Positions 35,280 to 43,907 of a DNA stretch of 64,000 bases are shown one piece after another. The translations under genes and the position numbers were made by a program. Source of the stretch: CAZYTM01 sp964649725 (GTDB lineage Bacteria > Desulfobacterota > Desulfuromonadia > Geobacterales > Geobacteraceae); NCBI GenBank assembly GCA_964649725.1, contig CAZYTM010000010.1, forward strand, positions 54,843-118,842, given 5' to 3'. Each line of letters starts with the position of its first letter. The stretch's first letter is position 1. The notes under the pieces are model-generated. The model did no database searches. It was not told where the DNA came from and saw nothing but the letters and a program-made list of their open reading frames with translations.

Positions 35280-36647
35280 TTACTTGCTTGTTACAGACCT
35301 GATAGCAGCCTCGATACCATCCATGAGAAACTCTAGTTCAAGAAGAGAAATGGCAAGGGGGGGGAATACAACTATAATGTTGCCGAGAGGACGAAGGAAA
35401 AGGCCGTGTTTGAGAGCTTCACGACATACCTGGTGACCAATACGGATTTCCCACGGATATGGGGCTCGAGTTTTTTTATCAAGTACCAATTCAATTCCAC
35501 CGATCATCCCGCATTGACGTGTTTCACCAACTTGGGGGGAATTGTTAATAATTGCAAGGCGATTCTCAAGATATTTAATTTTTGCAGGGAGTGAATCGAT
35601 TAGTCGGTCTTTTTTGAAAAGATCTAGACTTGCCAGTGCTGCTGAACATGCCAGTGGATTGCCCGTAAAGGTATGGCCGTGGAAAAAGGTCTTAAACTCA
35701 TGGTAGTCACCCAGAAAGGCATCGTAGATGCGCTGTGTGGTGAGAGTTGCTGCAAGAGGTAGATATCCAGCAGTAATCCCTTTGGAAAGCGCCATAATGT
35801 CAGGCGTCACATCTTCATGGTCACAGGCAAACATCCTACCCGTGCGACCGAAGCCGACTGCGACTTCATCTGCAATCATCAAAATGTCATAATGATTACA
35901 GAGTTCCCGTACTTTGTTGATAAAGCCAGCAGGTTGAACAATCATGCCGCCGGCTCCTTGGACCAGTGGTTCAATAATCAGACCAGCTAATTCATCTTTA
36001 TTGGTAGCCATTAGATGCTCTAGCTCTACCAGGCAGTGCATGCCACATGATGCTGGTGAGGAGTTTGAGGCTAGGGTGCAACGATAGCAATAGGGGGATG
36101 GGGCCTGTATTGTAGGGAATAGAAGAGGACGAAATACTTCATGAAATATATCAATGCCGCCGATGCTTACGCATCCCAGAGTATCGCCATGGTAAGCATT
36201 GGCAAATGATATGAATTTGGTTCTTTTCTTCTCTCCAAGATGTTGCCAGAACTGAAAGGCCATTTTTATGGCGACTTCCATTGCCGTTGAGCCGTTGTCT
36301 GAATAAAATACTTTGCTCAGCCCTGGTGGGGAGATGTCAATGAGTTGTTTGGCAAGTAATACCGCTTGGTCATTTGCGAGCCCAAGCTGGGTTGAGTGTT
36401 CTATTCGGTCTATTTGTAGCTTGATGGCATTATTGATTTCAGGATGACAATGGCCGTGGACATTGGTCCAGATTGATGCCACTCCATCGAGCCAGCGATT
36501 ACCATCTGAATCGACTAGCCAACTCCCCTCACCACTGGTAATTACTATGGGGGGGACATCTTCCCATTCTCTCATTTGAGTGAATGGATGCCAGACATAT
36601 CTGCGATCATAGTCTTGGAGTGTTTTGGTTGAATATTTTCGTGTCAT
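35280..36647 (-). CDS. bioA: Adenosylmethionine-8-amino-7-oxononanoate transaminase
   Basis: This 455-residue class III aminotransferase makes diaminopelargonic acid in biotin synthesis. Visible motifs are the N-terminal RRYVWHPFTQMREW, DEVAVGFGRTG, and the PLP lysine in ALSKGITAGYLPLAAT. Its ATG overlaps the bioD stop by four bases (ATGA), so it is the last gene of the bioB-bioD-bioA operon. The family's usual length is 425-455 residues. Confidence 0.96.
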   Translation of the reverse strand: MTRKYSTKTLQDYDRRYVWHPFTQMREWEDVPPIVITSGEGSWLVDSDGNRWLDGVASIWTNVHGHCHPEINNAIKLQIDRIEHSTQLGLANDQAVLLAKQLIDISPPGLSKVFYSDNGSTAMEVAIKMAFQFWQHLGEKKRTKFISFANAYHGDTLGCVSIGGIDIFHEVFRPLLFPTIQAPSPYCYRCTLASNSSPASCGMHCLVELEHLMATNKDELAGLIIEPLVQGAGGMIVQPAGFINKVRELCNHYDILMIADEVAVGFGRTGRMFACDHEDVTPDIMALSKGITAGYLPLAATLTTQRIYDAFLGDYHEFKTFFHGHTFTGNPLACSAALASLDLFKKDRLIDSLPAKIKYLENRLAIINNSPQVGETRQCGMIGGIELVLDKKTRAPYPWEIRIGHQVCREALKHGLFLRPLGNIIVVFPPLAISLLELEFLMDGIEAAIRSVTSK

Positions 36648-37372
36648 AACATCCCCAGAAGACGCAACAACAGACGTGTCATATCTTCGCCGGCTAAATG
36701 AGTCGCCAGTTCAGTGACTGCAATACTTGGGTCGACAGTTTCTATATGTGGAAAGACCCCAAGAACTGGAGCACCAGCTAGAGAGGAGATAAGGTGGGGT
36801 GCTGACTCTTCTGCTTTACCTGGATTAATTGGAAAGTTATTGATAATTACTCCAATAATCTTGATACCGAGATTTCTTGCGGCATAACAGGTCAGGATAG
36901 TGTGATTGACCGTACCAAGATTAGGTCTTGCAACTACAATAAGTGGAATATTCAGTTTAATAATAAGATCAGCTATCAGATACCCGCCTATAAGTGGGAC
37001 CATAAGCCCGCCAGAACCTTCAACTATTACAAGGTCATGAACGGCAGCAAGTTTTTCATAGGCAGTAGTTAATACCTCATGGTCGATTCGAACGCCATCT
37101 TGGGCTGCCGCTTCCGATGGCGCTATTGGTTCGCGCAACAAGAATGGTGCTATATCTCTGCGATTATCAGTTGATTCTGCTGCCCATATAAGCAATTCGG
37201 CATCATCAGAAACAAGTGCTCCGTCAACAACGCTGCAACCGCTGGTGACAGGTTTCATTACGCCGATACTTAAACCGATACTCTTCATGTGCTTGGCAAG
37301 TGCAGCTGCAACAATTGTCTTACCTACACCGGTATCTGTGCCGGTTATGAAGACACCTCTATTTTTAAGCAC
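36644..37372 (-). CDS. bioD: Dethiobiotin synthetase
   Basis: A 242-residue BioD with the Walker-type loop TGTDTGVGKTIVAAAL and the VEGSGGLMVPL segment. It closes the ureido ring to dethiobiotin using CO2 and ATP. The start is a GTG at 37372 overlapping the bioB stop by eight bases (GTGCTTAA) with no separate ribosome site, which points to translational coupling. Confidence 0.95.
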   Translation of the reverse strand: MLKNRGVFITGTDTGVGKTIVAAALAKHMKSIGLSIGVMKPVTSGCSVVDGALVSDDAELLIWAAESTDNRRDIAPFLLREPIAPSEAAAQDGVRIDHEVLTTAYEKLAAVHDLVIVEGSGGLMVPLIGGYLIADLIIKLNIPLIVVARPNLGTVNHTILTCYAARNLGIKIIGVIINNFPINPGKAEESAPHLISSLAGAPVLGVFPHIETVDPSIAVTELATHLAGEDMTRLLLRLLGML

Positions 37373-38354
37373 AGCAATTCGCTATCGATATTTCAAGATC
37401 TTTGAACATTTGCCAGTCAAGCTCAGGCGGTCTGCCGCTGGTAGTTAAATAATTGCCAATCATGGTGCCGCTGGCACCAGCCAAAAAAATCCATGACTGT
37501 AAATCACGCAGATTGTGTTCCCGCCCACCGCAGATTGAAATTCTTTTGTCAGGCAGAATTAATCGAAATAGGGCAATGGTTTGCAGGCACTCCATCGGGG
37601 TAATGTTATTACTGCCAGCTAACTTTGTTCCTTCAACTGGGTTAAGGAAATTTAGTGGCACTGAATCAACCTGTAACTCCCGCAGAGTGAAGGCTAGTTC
37701 AATCCGTTGGGTTGCATTCTCCCCAAGACCAAAGATGCCCCCGCAACAGACCTTAAGCCCGACATCTTTGGCAATACGTATAGCAGTAATATCTTCTTCG
37801 TAATCATGGGTAGTACAAATCTGAGAGAAGAAGCTGCGAGCAGTCTCCAAATTATGGTGGTATGTTTCAGCACCGGCCGACTTAATAGCCCTTGCTGTTT
37901 CTATGTCTATAATGCCGAGTGAACATGAAGGGGTTATGCCGGTTTCTTGCTTGATACGACGAATTGCTCGGCAAATCCTCTCTAGTTCTTCAATATCATT
38001 AATGGATGTACCGCTAGTAATTATACCATAGCAGGTAGAGCCATTTGCTTCTGCCTCCTTGGCGCAATAAACCATCTGCTCTTCGCTTACTAGTGGATAT
38101 GTCGGTGCAGTAGTTTTATGGTGCGCAGATTGGGCACAAAATGCACAGTTTTCCGGACAGCGACCAGATTTTGCGTTGATAATTGAGCATAGATAGATTT
38201 GGCTGCCGATGTAATGTTCCTTAATGCGACTTGCAGCTAAAAAGAGGGCAATCCGATCACAATCTTGAAGATTTGATAGCGATAGGGCTTCATTTTCAGT
38301 TATTGAGCCCCCTTCTAGGATTCTTGTAGTAATATTGGCAATAATTTCCTGCAT
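37365..38354 (-). CDS. bioB: Biotin synthase
   Basis: A 329-residue radical SAM enzyme; the cluster motif is Cys66-x3-Cys70-x2-Cys73 (RCPENCAFCAQS). It inserts sulfur into dethiobiotin. The start is the ATG at 38354 with GGGGAG in front. The open frame extends to 38435, but that extension overlaps the promoter and operator and is not credible. It is the first gene of bioB-bioD-bioA. Confidence 0.95.
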   Translation of the reverse strand: MQEIIANITTRILEGGSITENEALSLSNLQDCDRIALFLAASRIKEHYIGSQIYLCSIINAKSGRCPENCAFCAQSAHHKTTAPTYPLVSEEQMVYCAKEAEANGSTCYGIITSGTSINDIEELERICRAIRRIKQETGITPSCSLGIIDIETARAIKSAGAETYHHNLETARSFFSQICTTHDYEEDITAIRIAKDVGLKVCCGGIFGLGENATQRIELAFTLRELQVDSVPLNFLNPVEGTKLAGSNNITPMECLQTIALFRLILPDKRISICGGREHNLRDLQSWIFLAGASGTMIGNYLTTSGRPPELDWQMFKDLEISIANCCA

Positions 38355-38382
38355 AATGCTCCCCAGTCTTGCTAAGAAGTTG

Positions 38383-38410
38383 ATTATCATAGTATTAATA
38401 AGCTTGTCAA
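38383..38410 (-). promoter_or_regulatory. Promoter of bioBDA
   Basis: Reading minus strand: TTGACA (38410-38405) and GATAAT (38388-38383) are 16 bases apart. Transcription would start near 38376, about 22 bases before the bioB ATG. The -35 hexamer is part of the BirA operator half-site. Confidence 0.8.
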
Positions 38411-38435
38411 CCGGAAACGTAGTTTTGGTTGACAT
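38404..38435. promoter_or_regulatory. BirA-type operator
   Basis: Inverted repeat TTGTCAACC (38404-38412) and GGTTGACAT (38427-38435) separated by 14 bases. This closely matches the BirA biotin operator (TTGTAAACC-N14-16-GGTTTACAA). One half-site overlaps the -35 box of the bioB promoter, so a BirA-biotin complex bound here would repress the operon when biotin is plentiful. The birA gene itself is not in the window. Confidence 0.85.
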
Positions 38436-38740
38436 AGATTTTTGTACGGCCTTAACATTTGAATATATTCATAACTCAGCCAAAAATTATATTTTTTATT
38501 AAATATCGATAACGTTAGACAAGCACGTATAACGTGTTGTTTATAAGAATTTAATCAGATTATATGGTGAATTAATAGTGTTAAGTAAACAGGTATGTTG
38601 GTAAGCAGCTGTATATATAAATTATCTGATAATATTTAGAAAGATCAATTTTGGTGGTAATGATAAAGCTAATCTGCTAATAATTTTAAATTGGAAAGAA
38701 ATTGATATTAAAGATTTAAATTATTGATGTGGAGGTTGAA
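38436..38740. other. AT-rich divergent gap between bioB and the coiled-coil protein
   Basis: About 300 bases of very AT-rich DNA with no open frame worth calling. It must hold the promoter of the plus-strand group beginning at 38741, but I cannot single out a convincing one. Confidence 0.45.
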
Positions 38741-39106
38741 ATGGGCCTGTCTTCAATTATTGGATTTGCATTCAAATATATACCTTGGGAAAAGGTTGCT
38801 AACGCAGCTGTTCAGTATGCTCCTGAAGTATTGAAGATGTTTAAGGATAAGACCGGGTCAGTTGATTCCCCAGTTCCAGTTAATCAGACTTCAGCAGCAG
38901 AGACTAGTCAATTCCATGAAAGATTTGAATTTTTTGAAAAGACAATTCATAAGCAAAACGAAACTATTGCACAACTAGTTAGGAAACTTACATCTCTTGA
39001 AGATCGCTACATTGTTATTCATAGCAGGATGGTTCTTTTGATGGCTATGACAGGAGTAACAACTGTTATTGCAGTAGGTCTGTTGTTCGTACTGTTTGTC
39101 AGATAA
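38741..39106 (+). CDS. Small tail-anchored membrane protein with coiled coil
   Basis: About 121 residues from the ATG at 38741, five bases after GGAGG; a GTG at 38729 would add four. It has an amphipathic N-terminus (GLSSIIGFAFKYIPWEKV), a coiled-coil segment (about 55-90, ERFEFFEKTIHKQNETIAQLVRKL), and one hydrophobic tail helix (about 97-120) ending at the C-terminus. The layout suggests a cytoplasm-facing tail-anchored protein. It precedes a YchF-like NTPase by 26 bases and may cooperate with it. No family name recognised. Confidence 0.7.
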   Translation: MGLSSIIGFAFKYIPWEKVANAAVQYAPEVLKMFKDKTGSVDSPVPVNQTSAAETSQFHERFEFFEKTIHKQNETIAQLVRKLTSLEDRYIVIHSRMVLLMAMTGVTTVIAVGLLFVLFVR

Positions 39107-39131
39107 AATGTTATCTAAGGAGAAATATTGA

Positions 39132-40217
39132 ATGAAAATTGCAATAATAGGTCTTGCCAATTCAGGTAAGACAACTATTTTTAATGCATTAACCGGTCTT
39201 GATATTGATGTAACAAATTATCCATCAATAATTCAGGATGCACATACAGGTATTGTAAAGGTCCCTGATACAAGGCTTGATCGGTTATCAGAAATATTCA
39301 AACCGAAAAGAACAACTCAGGCAATAGTTGAATATGTTGATTTTATAGGCTTGACAAAAGGCGATATGGAACAGAATCGTAAAGTGTTTGATCTTATTCG
39401 CGACGTAGATGCCATTGTTCATGTGGTGCGTGATTTTGTAGATGAAACGGTTTTGCATCCTATGGGTGGTGTTAATCCTAAACGTGATGCAGAGACAGTT
39501 GAAATGGAGATGCTATTTGGTGATTTGGAGCTTGTGGAAAAAAGATTGTCTCGTATGGAAGAAGCGCAAAAAAAGGGGAAAAAGCAGGATGAAATAGAAC
39601 TGCAGTTGCTGCGAAAATGTAAAGAGGCTTTGGAAAATGAACAAGCGCTAAGGGATGTTGATTTCAATGAGGAAGAGCAAAAAGCGATGCGCGCGTTGCA
39701 ATTCATGTCGATAAAGCCGCAGCTAATATTACTCAATGTTGCCGAATCTGATGTGAACAGTATCTCAACTCTCGAGACAACTTCTGCATTAAAGAATCTT
39801 TTCTCCGGCAGACATGTAAGTGTATTGAATTTGTGCGGGAAAATTGAGATGGAAATTTCTCAGCTCCCTACTGATGAGGCAAAAATATTTCTGGATGATC
39901 TTGGTATTGTTGAACCTGCACTGAATAAACTTATTAATTTATCATATGAATTGCTTGGTCTTATATCTTTTTTGACTGCCGGTGAAGATGAGGTGCGGGC
40001 TTGGACTATCAGTAAAGGTACTGAGGCGCAGAAAGCTGCAGGCAAAATTCACTCAGATATTGAGCGAGGTTTTATTCGTGCTGAGATCGTAGCTTATAAT
40101 GACTTCATGCTTTTCGGAACAATGGCTGGTGCAAGAGAAAAAGGTTTGGTCAGGCTTGAAGGTAAAACATATCAGGTTAAGGATGGTGACATAATAAATT
40201 TCAGGTTTAATGTTTGA
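39132..40217 (+). CDS. Divergent YchF/Obg-family NTPase with TGS domain
   Basis: A 361-residue P-loop NTPase. G1 is GLANSGKTT, the switch II position reads VDFIGLTKG, and the base-recognition site is LLNVAESD, an NxxE form like the ATP-preferring YchF rather than NKxD. A helical insertion (about 130-190) and a C-terminal TGS domain (GLVRLEGKTYQVKDGDIINFRF) complete the YchF plan. Typical YchF begins with a GLPNVGKST loop and contains DIAGLV, so this is a divergent relative, perhaps a paralogue of the housekeeping gene. It sits between a coiled-coil membrane protein and a GAF protein. Function of the divergent form is unknown. Confidence 0.82.
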   Translation: MKIAIIGLANSGKTTIFNALTGLDIDVTNYPSIIQDAHTGIVKVPDTRLDRLSEIFKPKRTTQAIVEYVDFIGLTKGDMEQNRKVFDLIRDVDAIVHVVRDFVDETVLHPMGGVNPKRDAETVEMEMLFGDLELVEKRLSRMEEAQKKGKKQDEIELQLLRKCKEALENEQALRDVDFNEEEQKAMRALQFMSIKPQLILLNVAESDVNSISTLETTSALKNLFSGRHVSVLNLCGKIEMEISQLPTDEAKIFLDDLGIVEPALNKLINLSYELLGLISFLTAGEDEVRAWTISKGTEAQKAAGKIHSDIERGFIRAEIVAYNDFMLFGTMAGAREKGLVRLEGKTYQVKDGDIINFRFNV

Positions 40218-40292
40218 TGTGGATATTTGATGATTTTGCACGTTTCACATAATTATTTTCGAAAGAAATTATACTTGCGGGAGAGCAACTCT

Positions 40293-40799
40293 ATGAAAGT
40301 AAATGATTTTTTGTTGCATCTTGATAGGAGAATAGTAAGTTCCGACTCACAAGAGGGGAAACTGGCTGTTGCTGCAGAAGAAATAGGTTCTTTTTTTGGA
40401 GTTCATGCACATGAAATTGGCTTGTTTAGAGTTGATGAAGAACGAAAAAATATAGAATTCTGCTGGCCTCCTAGCATGGCAGATGTTAGTCATATTCCAC
40501 TCAATGCGTTTAATTCGTTGGTAGCAAAAACTGCTTTGGAACGTCAAGGTTATATTGATAACTCATTTGCACATAGTAGACATCTGTTTATCCTAGAACA
40601 TTTCCTTGCAAACAAGGATGAAAGAATTCCCATCCAGAAGGTTATGAGTGTTCCTATTATAATTGCTGATAAAGTTGTTGGAGTAGTTCAGGTGGTTAGG
40701 AAAGGGGAGACTTTGGCTGTTGCTGGTGCAGATTTTAGTAAAGATGACCTAATTGCATTGGAGCAGATTGTTGTTATTCTTGGTCAGCATAAATTCTGA
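40293..40799 (+). CDS. GAF-domain protein
   Basis: A 168-residue protein formed by a single GAF domain (LAVAAEEIGSFFGVHAHEIGLFRVD, KVMSVPIIIADKVVGVVQVVRKG, DDLIALEQIVVILG). The ATG at 40293 has GGGAG nine bases before it; an upstream start at 40227 adds 22 residues without pattern. There is no output domain, so it probably acts by binding another protein. It follows the YchF-like gene by 75 bases and precedes the FNT gene. Confidence 0.78.
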   Translation: MKVNDFLLHLDRRIVSSDSQEGKLAVAAEEIGSFFGVHAHEIGLFRVDEERKNIEFCWPPSMADVSHIPLNAFNSLVAKTALERQGYIDNSFAHSRHLFILEHFLANKDERIPIQKVMSVPIIIADKVVGVVQVVRKGETLAVAGADFSKDDLIALEQIVVILGQHKF

Positions 40800-40865
40800 A
40801 ATTTTAAAGCGAATTTACCTGAGTAGTCTTTGATGCGATAAATATATGATTAGGTAACCACGAAT

Positions 40866-41678
40866 ATGGAAAAACGGTTTCTTACGCCTGTGGAAACAGT
40901 TCAGGCAATTACAAATAACGGTAAAAGGGTGTTAACGCAATCTAGATTGCGGACTATGGTACTTAGTTTGCTGGCTGGATTCTATATCGCATTTGGAGCA
41001 GAACTTGCGACCGTTGTAACTCAGGATACTGCAACTTTTGTTGGACGTGGCATATCTGCTTTGTTGGGGGGTAGTGTCTTTTCCTTGGGGTTGATGTTAG
41101 TTGTGATATGTGGGGCTGAACTGTTTACTGGTAACAGCATGCTTACTAGTTCGGCCTTACAAGGTGAGATTCCCTGGGCAAAACTTATGGAAAACTGGGC
41201 AATTGTGATTATGGGCAATCTGGTAGGGTCCCTGATATTTGCGGGACTGATGTACGAATCAAATCTTGTTTCCACTGGACCAGTGGCTGATAATGCTTTG
41301 CGAATTGCCGTTGCAAAAGTTGAACTCCCTTTTATGGTAGCGTTAATTCGTGGGATTCTATGTAATTGGTTAGTCTGTTTGGCAGTTTTTATGGCCACTT
41401 CTGCCAGGGATATAACAGGTAAGATTCTCGCGTGCTATATGCCGATAATGGCTTTTGTAGCGAGCAGTTTTGAGCACTCAGTTGCAAATATGTATTTTAT
41501 CCCAGCAGGTTTACTTCTTGCTAGTAAGCAGGGTGTTGATATCCCCGGACTGAATTGGTCAAACTTTTTTTTAGCTAATTTATTGCCTGTTACTATTGGT
41601 AATGTAATCGGTGGTGTTCTGTTTGTTGCTTCTGCATATTGGTATGTACATCTAAGCAATGAAACCCGTAATAGTTAA
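40866..41678 (+). CDS. Formate/nitrite transporter (FNT) family channel
   Basis: A 270-residue membrane protein with six hydrophobic segments and FNT features: an N-terminal amphipathic start (FLTPVETVQAITNNGKRV), LLAGFYIAFGAELATVV, CGAELFTGNSM, RGILCNWLVCLAVFMA and SFEHSVANMYFIP with the conserved central His. FNT proteins are pentameric channels for formate, nitrite or hydrosulfide. No formate lyase, nitrite reductase or sulfite reductase gene is nearby, so the substrate is undetermined. Confidence 0.92.
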   Translation: MEKRFLTPVETVQAITNNGKRVLTQSRLRTMVLSLLAGFYIAFGAELATVVTQDTATFVGRGISALLGGSVFSLGLMLVVICGAELFTGNSMLTSSALQGEIPWAKLMENWAIVIMGNLVGSLIFAGLMYESNLVSTGPVADNALRIAVAKVELPFMVALIRGILCNWLVCLAVFMATSARDITGKILACYMPIMAFVASSFEHSVANMYFIPAGLLLASKQGVDIPGLNWSNFFLANLLPVTIGNVIGGVLFVASAYWYVHLSNETRNS

Positions 41679-42150
41679 GCTGTTAAGCCCACTGGGATAA
41701 GTCAATATTTGATTTTTATATTGAAGGCTATCATGACTTATCGCATATGTAATTTAGATTTGAATGATATTAATGATAGTAATAGAAGATACTAATACTA
41801 AACAATTTGAAAGAAGCAGCCTATGTAAAAATTATTAACAATTAATATATTTTCTTATACCAACGCCCTTATTTGATTGGGTTGACTCCATCTTTACCGA
41901 ACCATATCTGACTTAAAACTATAATATATATATTCCCAGCGCGAAGTACCGCTATTTAGATTATTTAAACTCCTGACTATTCCGACCCGTTCTCTCTCGG
42001 CGCAAAGTTTGGTGATGCTTGGGGATCAATGTGATTAGAAGGTAACAGTTAAGTATAAATATTTTGATATTAACATAGTGCTAATAATGAAATATTGCTT
42101 GCAATTCAAATGATGCCGTGATAAAAAGTATACACAAGTTAATGTTCACT
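41679..42150. other. Intergenic region before rimP
   Basis: About 470 bases. Most is AT-rich. The part about 41870-42040 is less AT-rich than its surroundings but has no supported gene; on the minus strand a short stop-bounded frame exists (about 43 codons) without start signals. At 42099-42127 there is a promoter-like pair, TTGCAA and TAAAAA, 17 bases apart. Confidence 0.45.
42099..42127 (+). promoter_or_regulatory. Candidate promoter of the rimP-nusA-infB operon
   Basis: TTGCAA (42099-42104) and TAAAAA (42122-42127) are 17 bases apart. Initiation near 42134 would leave a leader consisting almost only of the terminator-like hairpin at 42151-42180. It is a moderate match; further promoters may lie upstream. 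Confidence 0.4.
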
Positions 42151-42181
42151 AAAAGTGAGCTCCTCCAGCTCACTTTTTTTT
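42151..42181 (+). terminator. Terminator-like hairpin abutting the rimP start
   Basis: AAAAGTGAGCT (42151-42161) and AGCTCACTTTT (42167-42177) are perfect 11-base arms with a CCTCC loop, followed directly by further T to a run of eight (42174-42181). The ATG at 42182 begins at the end of the T run. The loop CCTCC is complementary to a Shine-Dalgarno sequence. It could be a transcription attenuator for the operon, or the end of an upstream transcript. Confidence 0.75.
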
Positions 42182-42673
42182 ATGGAAAAATCGATGGCGC
42201 AAATTGATGTCGTTTCACATCTTACAGAACTGATGCAACCAGTTATTAACTCTCTCGGCTTAGAACTTATTGAAATTGAGTACAAGCGTGAAGGTCGGCA
42301 GATGGTACTCCGCATATTTATCGATAAACCTGAAGGAATAACTGTTGAAGACTGTTCTGCTTTAAGTCGGGAGATTTCACAACTCCTTGATGTAGAAGAT
42401 ATTGTACCAGGTCATTACAACTTGGAAGTCTCGTCTCCAGGGCTTAATCGACCTCTTAAGACAAGTACAGACTATATGAAATATATAGGTCGTCTGATAA
42501 AATTGAGAACTTTTGAATTACTTCCTGATGATTCAGGAAATCGGCGCAAGACCTTCATGGGTGAGCTACTTGGGCTTGATAACGACATGGTACGAATCAA
42601 ATTGATCGAAGGACAGACTGCAACGATACCACTTGCTAAAGTGGCAAAAGCAAATTTGGAATTTGTTTTTTAA
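42182..42673 (+). CDS. rimP: Ribosome maturation factor RimP
   Basis: RimP (YhbC/DUF150), about 163 residues from the ATG at 42182 or 159 from the ATG at 42194 (AQIDVVSHLTEL, the usual family N-terminus). The open frame extends to a GTG at 42155, but that codon lies inside the hairpin arm. The core motifs LELIEIEYKREGRQMVLRIFID and VSSPGLNRPLKT are present. RimP assists 30S subunit maturation. It heads the rimP-nusA-infB operon, which in many bacteria is autoregulated; here a terminator-like hairpin sits just before it. Confidence 0.92.
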   Translation: MEKSMAQIDVVSHLTELMQPVINSLGLELIEIEYKREGRQMVLRIFIDKPEGITVEDCSALSREISQLLDVEDIVPGHYNLEVSSPGLNRPLKTSTDYMKYIGRLIKLRTFELLPDDSGNRRKTFMGELLGLDNDMVRIKLIEGQTATIPLAKVAKANLEFVF

Positions 42674-42725
42674 TAGTTCGTATAAAACAAATATTATTAC
42701 ATAAGATAGCTGAAGGAGATTTTAA

Positions 42726-43907
42726 GTGGAAACTAATTTCAACCTCAAACATACTATCGAGCAGATCGTCAAGGAAAAAGCCATTGATAAAAGTGTGGTG
42801 ATTGAAGCCTTAGAACAAGCAGTATTGACAGCGGCAAATAAAAAATTCCGGAATACACGAGATCTCGAAGCCCATTATAATGAAGAAGTTGGAGAGGTTG
42901 AACTGTTTGAATTCGTAACTGTAGTCGATGAGGTACAAGATTCATATAAGGAGATTGATCTGGAAGAAGCAAAGGAAGTTGATCCTGATGTGGAAATTGG
43001 CGATAGCCTTGGCATGAAAATGGATGCCAGCGGTTTTACCCGGATAGCTGCACAGACAGCCAAGCAGGTCATAATCCAGAAGGTTCGTGAGGCAGAGCGA
43101 GAAACTATATTTAATGAATTTAAAGGACGTGTAGGCGAACTTATTAATGGAGTTGTACGTCGATTTGAGCGTGGTGATCTGATTGTCGATTTGGGTAGGG
43201 CTGAAGCATTTCTTCCACACAAGGATCAGGCTCCGCGTGAAGTATACCGACAGGGTGACAGAGTTAAGGCACTCATAACCGACATTCGTATGACTACCAA
43301 GGGGCCGCAAATATTGCTGTCGAGAATCCATCCAGATGTCCTTGCCAAGTTATTTGAGGGGGAGGTCCCGGAGATTGCTGAAGGGATAGTTGAAGTAAAA
43401 GGAGTAGTAAGAGAGCCAGGCAGCCGTTCTAAGATTGCAGTCTATTCATATGATACAGATGTAGACCCAGTAGGTGCCTGTGTCGGTATGCGCGGCAGCA
43501 GGGTACAAAATGTAGTATCAGAACTGCGTGGTGAAAAAATAGATATCATCCCTTGGTCTGATGACATTGCCCGCTTTGCCTGTAGTGCGCTTGCTCCAGC
43601 ATCGGTAACTAAGGTTTATGTAGATGATGAGAATCGTGAGATGGAGATCATAGTTGCAGATGACCAGTTATCGCTTGCTATCGGTAAAAGGGGGCAGAAT
43701 GTACGACTGGCTGCAAAACTTACTGGTTGGAAGATTGACATAAAGAGCGAGACAAGGGCAGCTGAGGCAGAGCTTCTCCAGTTTGCATCTTATGATGGTT
43801 CGGCCGATGAGACAGAAATCAGCCAAGATGGGGAGCCGCTAAGTGAAACAGAGTTGGCTGTGTCTGAAGGGAATCAGTCTGCTGTCACGGAGCCGGCTAC
43901 AGATTAA
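42726..43907 (+). CDS. nusA: Transcription termination/antitermination factor NusA
   Basis: A 393-residue NusA: N-terminal RNA-polymerase-binding domain (about 1-125), S1 domain (about 135-200, [18 protein letters not shown]) and two KH domains (about 230-345, [14 protein letters not shown] and [17 protein letters not shown]), with a short acidic C-terminus but none of the long repeats of the E. coli protein. AAGGAG precedes the ATG. It modulates pausing, termination and antitermination, and its gene order next to rimP and infB is classical. Confidence 0.97.
   Translation: METNFNLKHTIEQIVKEKAIDKSVVIEALEQAVLTAANKKFRNTRDLEAHYNEEVGEVELFEFVTVVDEVQDSYKEIDLEEAKEVDPDVEIGDSLGMKMDASGFTRIAAQTAKQVIIQKVREAERETIFNEFKGRVGELINGVVRRFERGDLIVDLGRAEAFLPHKDQAPREVYRQGDRVKALITDIRMTTKGPQILLSRIHPDVLAKLFEGEVPEIAEGIVEVKGVVREPGSRSKIAVYSYDTDVDPVGACVGMRGSRVQNVVSELRGEKIDIIPWSDDIARFACSALAPASVTKVYVDDENREMEIIVADDQLSLAIGKRGQNVRLAAKLTGWKIDIKSETRAAEAELLQFASYDGSADETEISQDGEPLSETELAVSEGNQSAVTEPATD

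Noticed and set aside
38355..38435. N-terminal extension of bioB
   Set aside because: It overlaps the promoter and BirA operator; the ATG at 38354 has a proper ribosome site.
41870..42010. Minus-strand frame of about 43 codons before rimP, considered as a transposase remnant
   Set aside because: No start codon, no ribosome site and no recognisable transposase or other motif.
42155..42181. GTG at 42155 as the rimP start
   Set aside because: It lies in the hairpin arm and would add residues unlike any RimP; ATG at 42182 or 42194 fits better.
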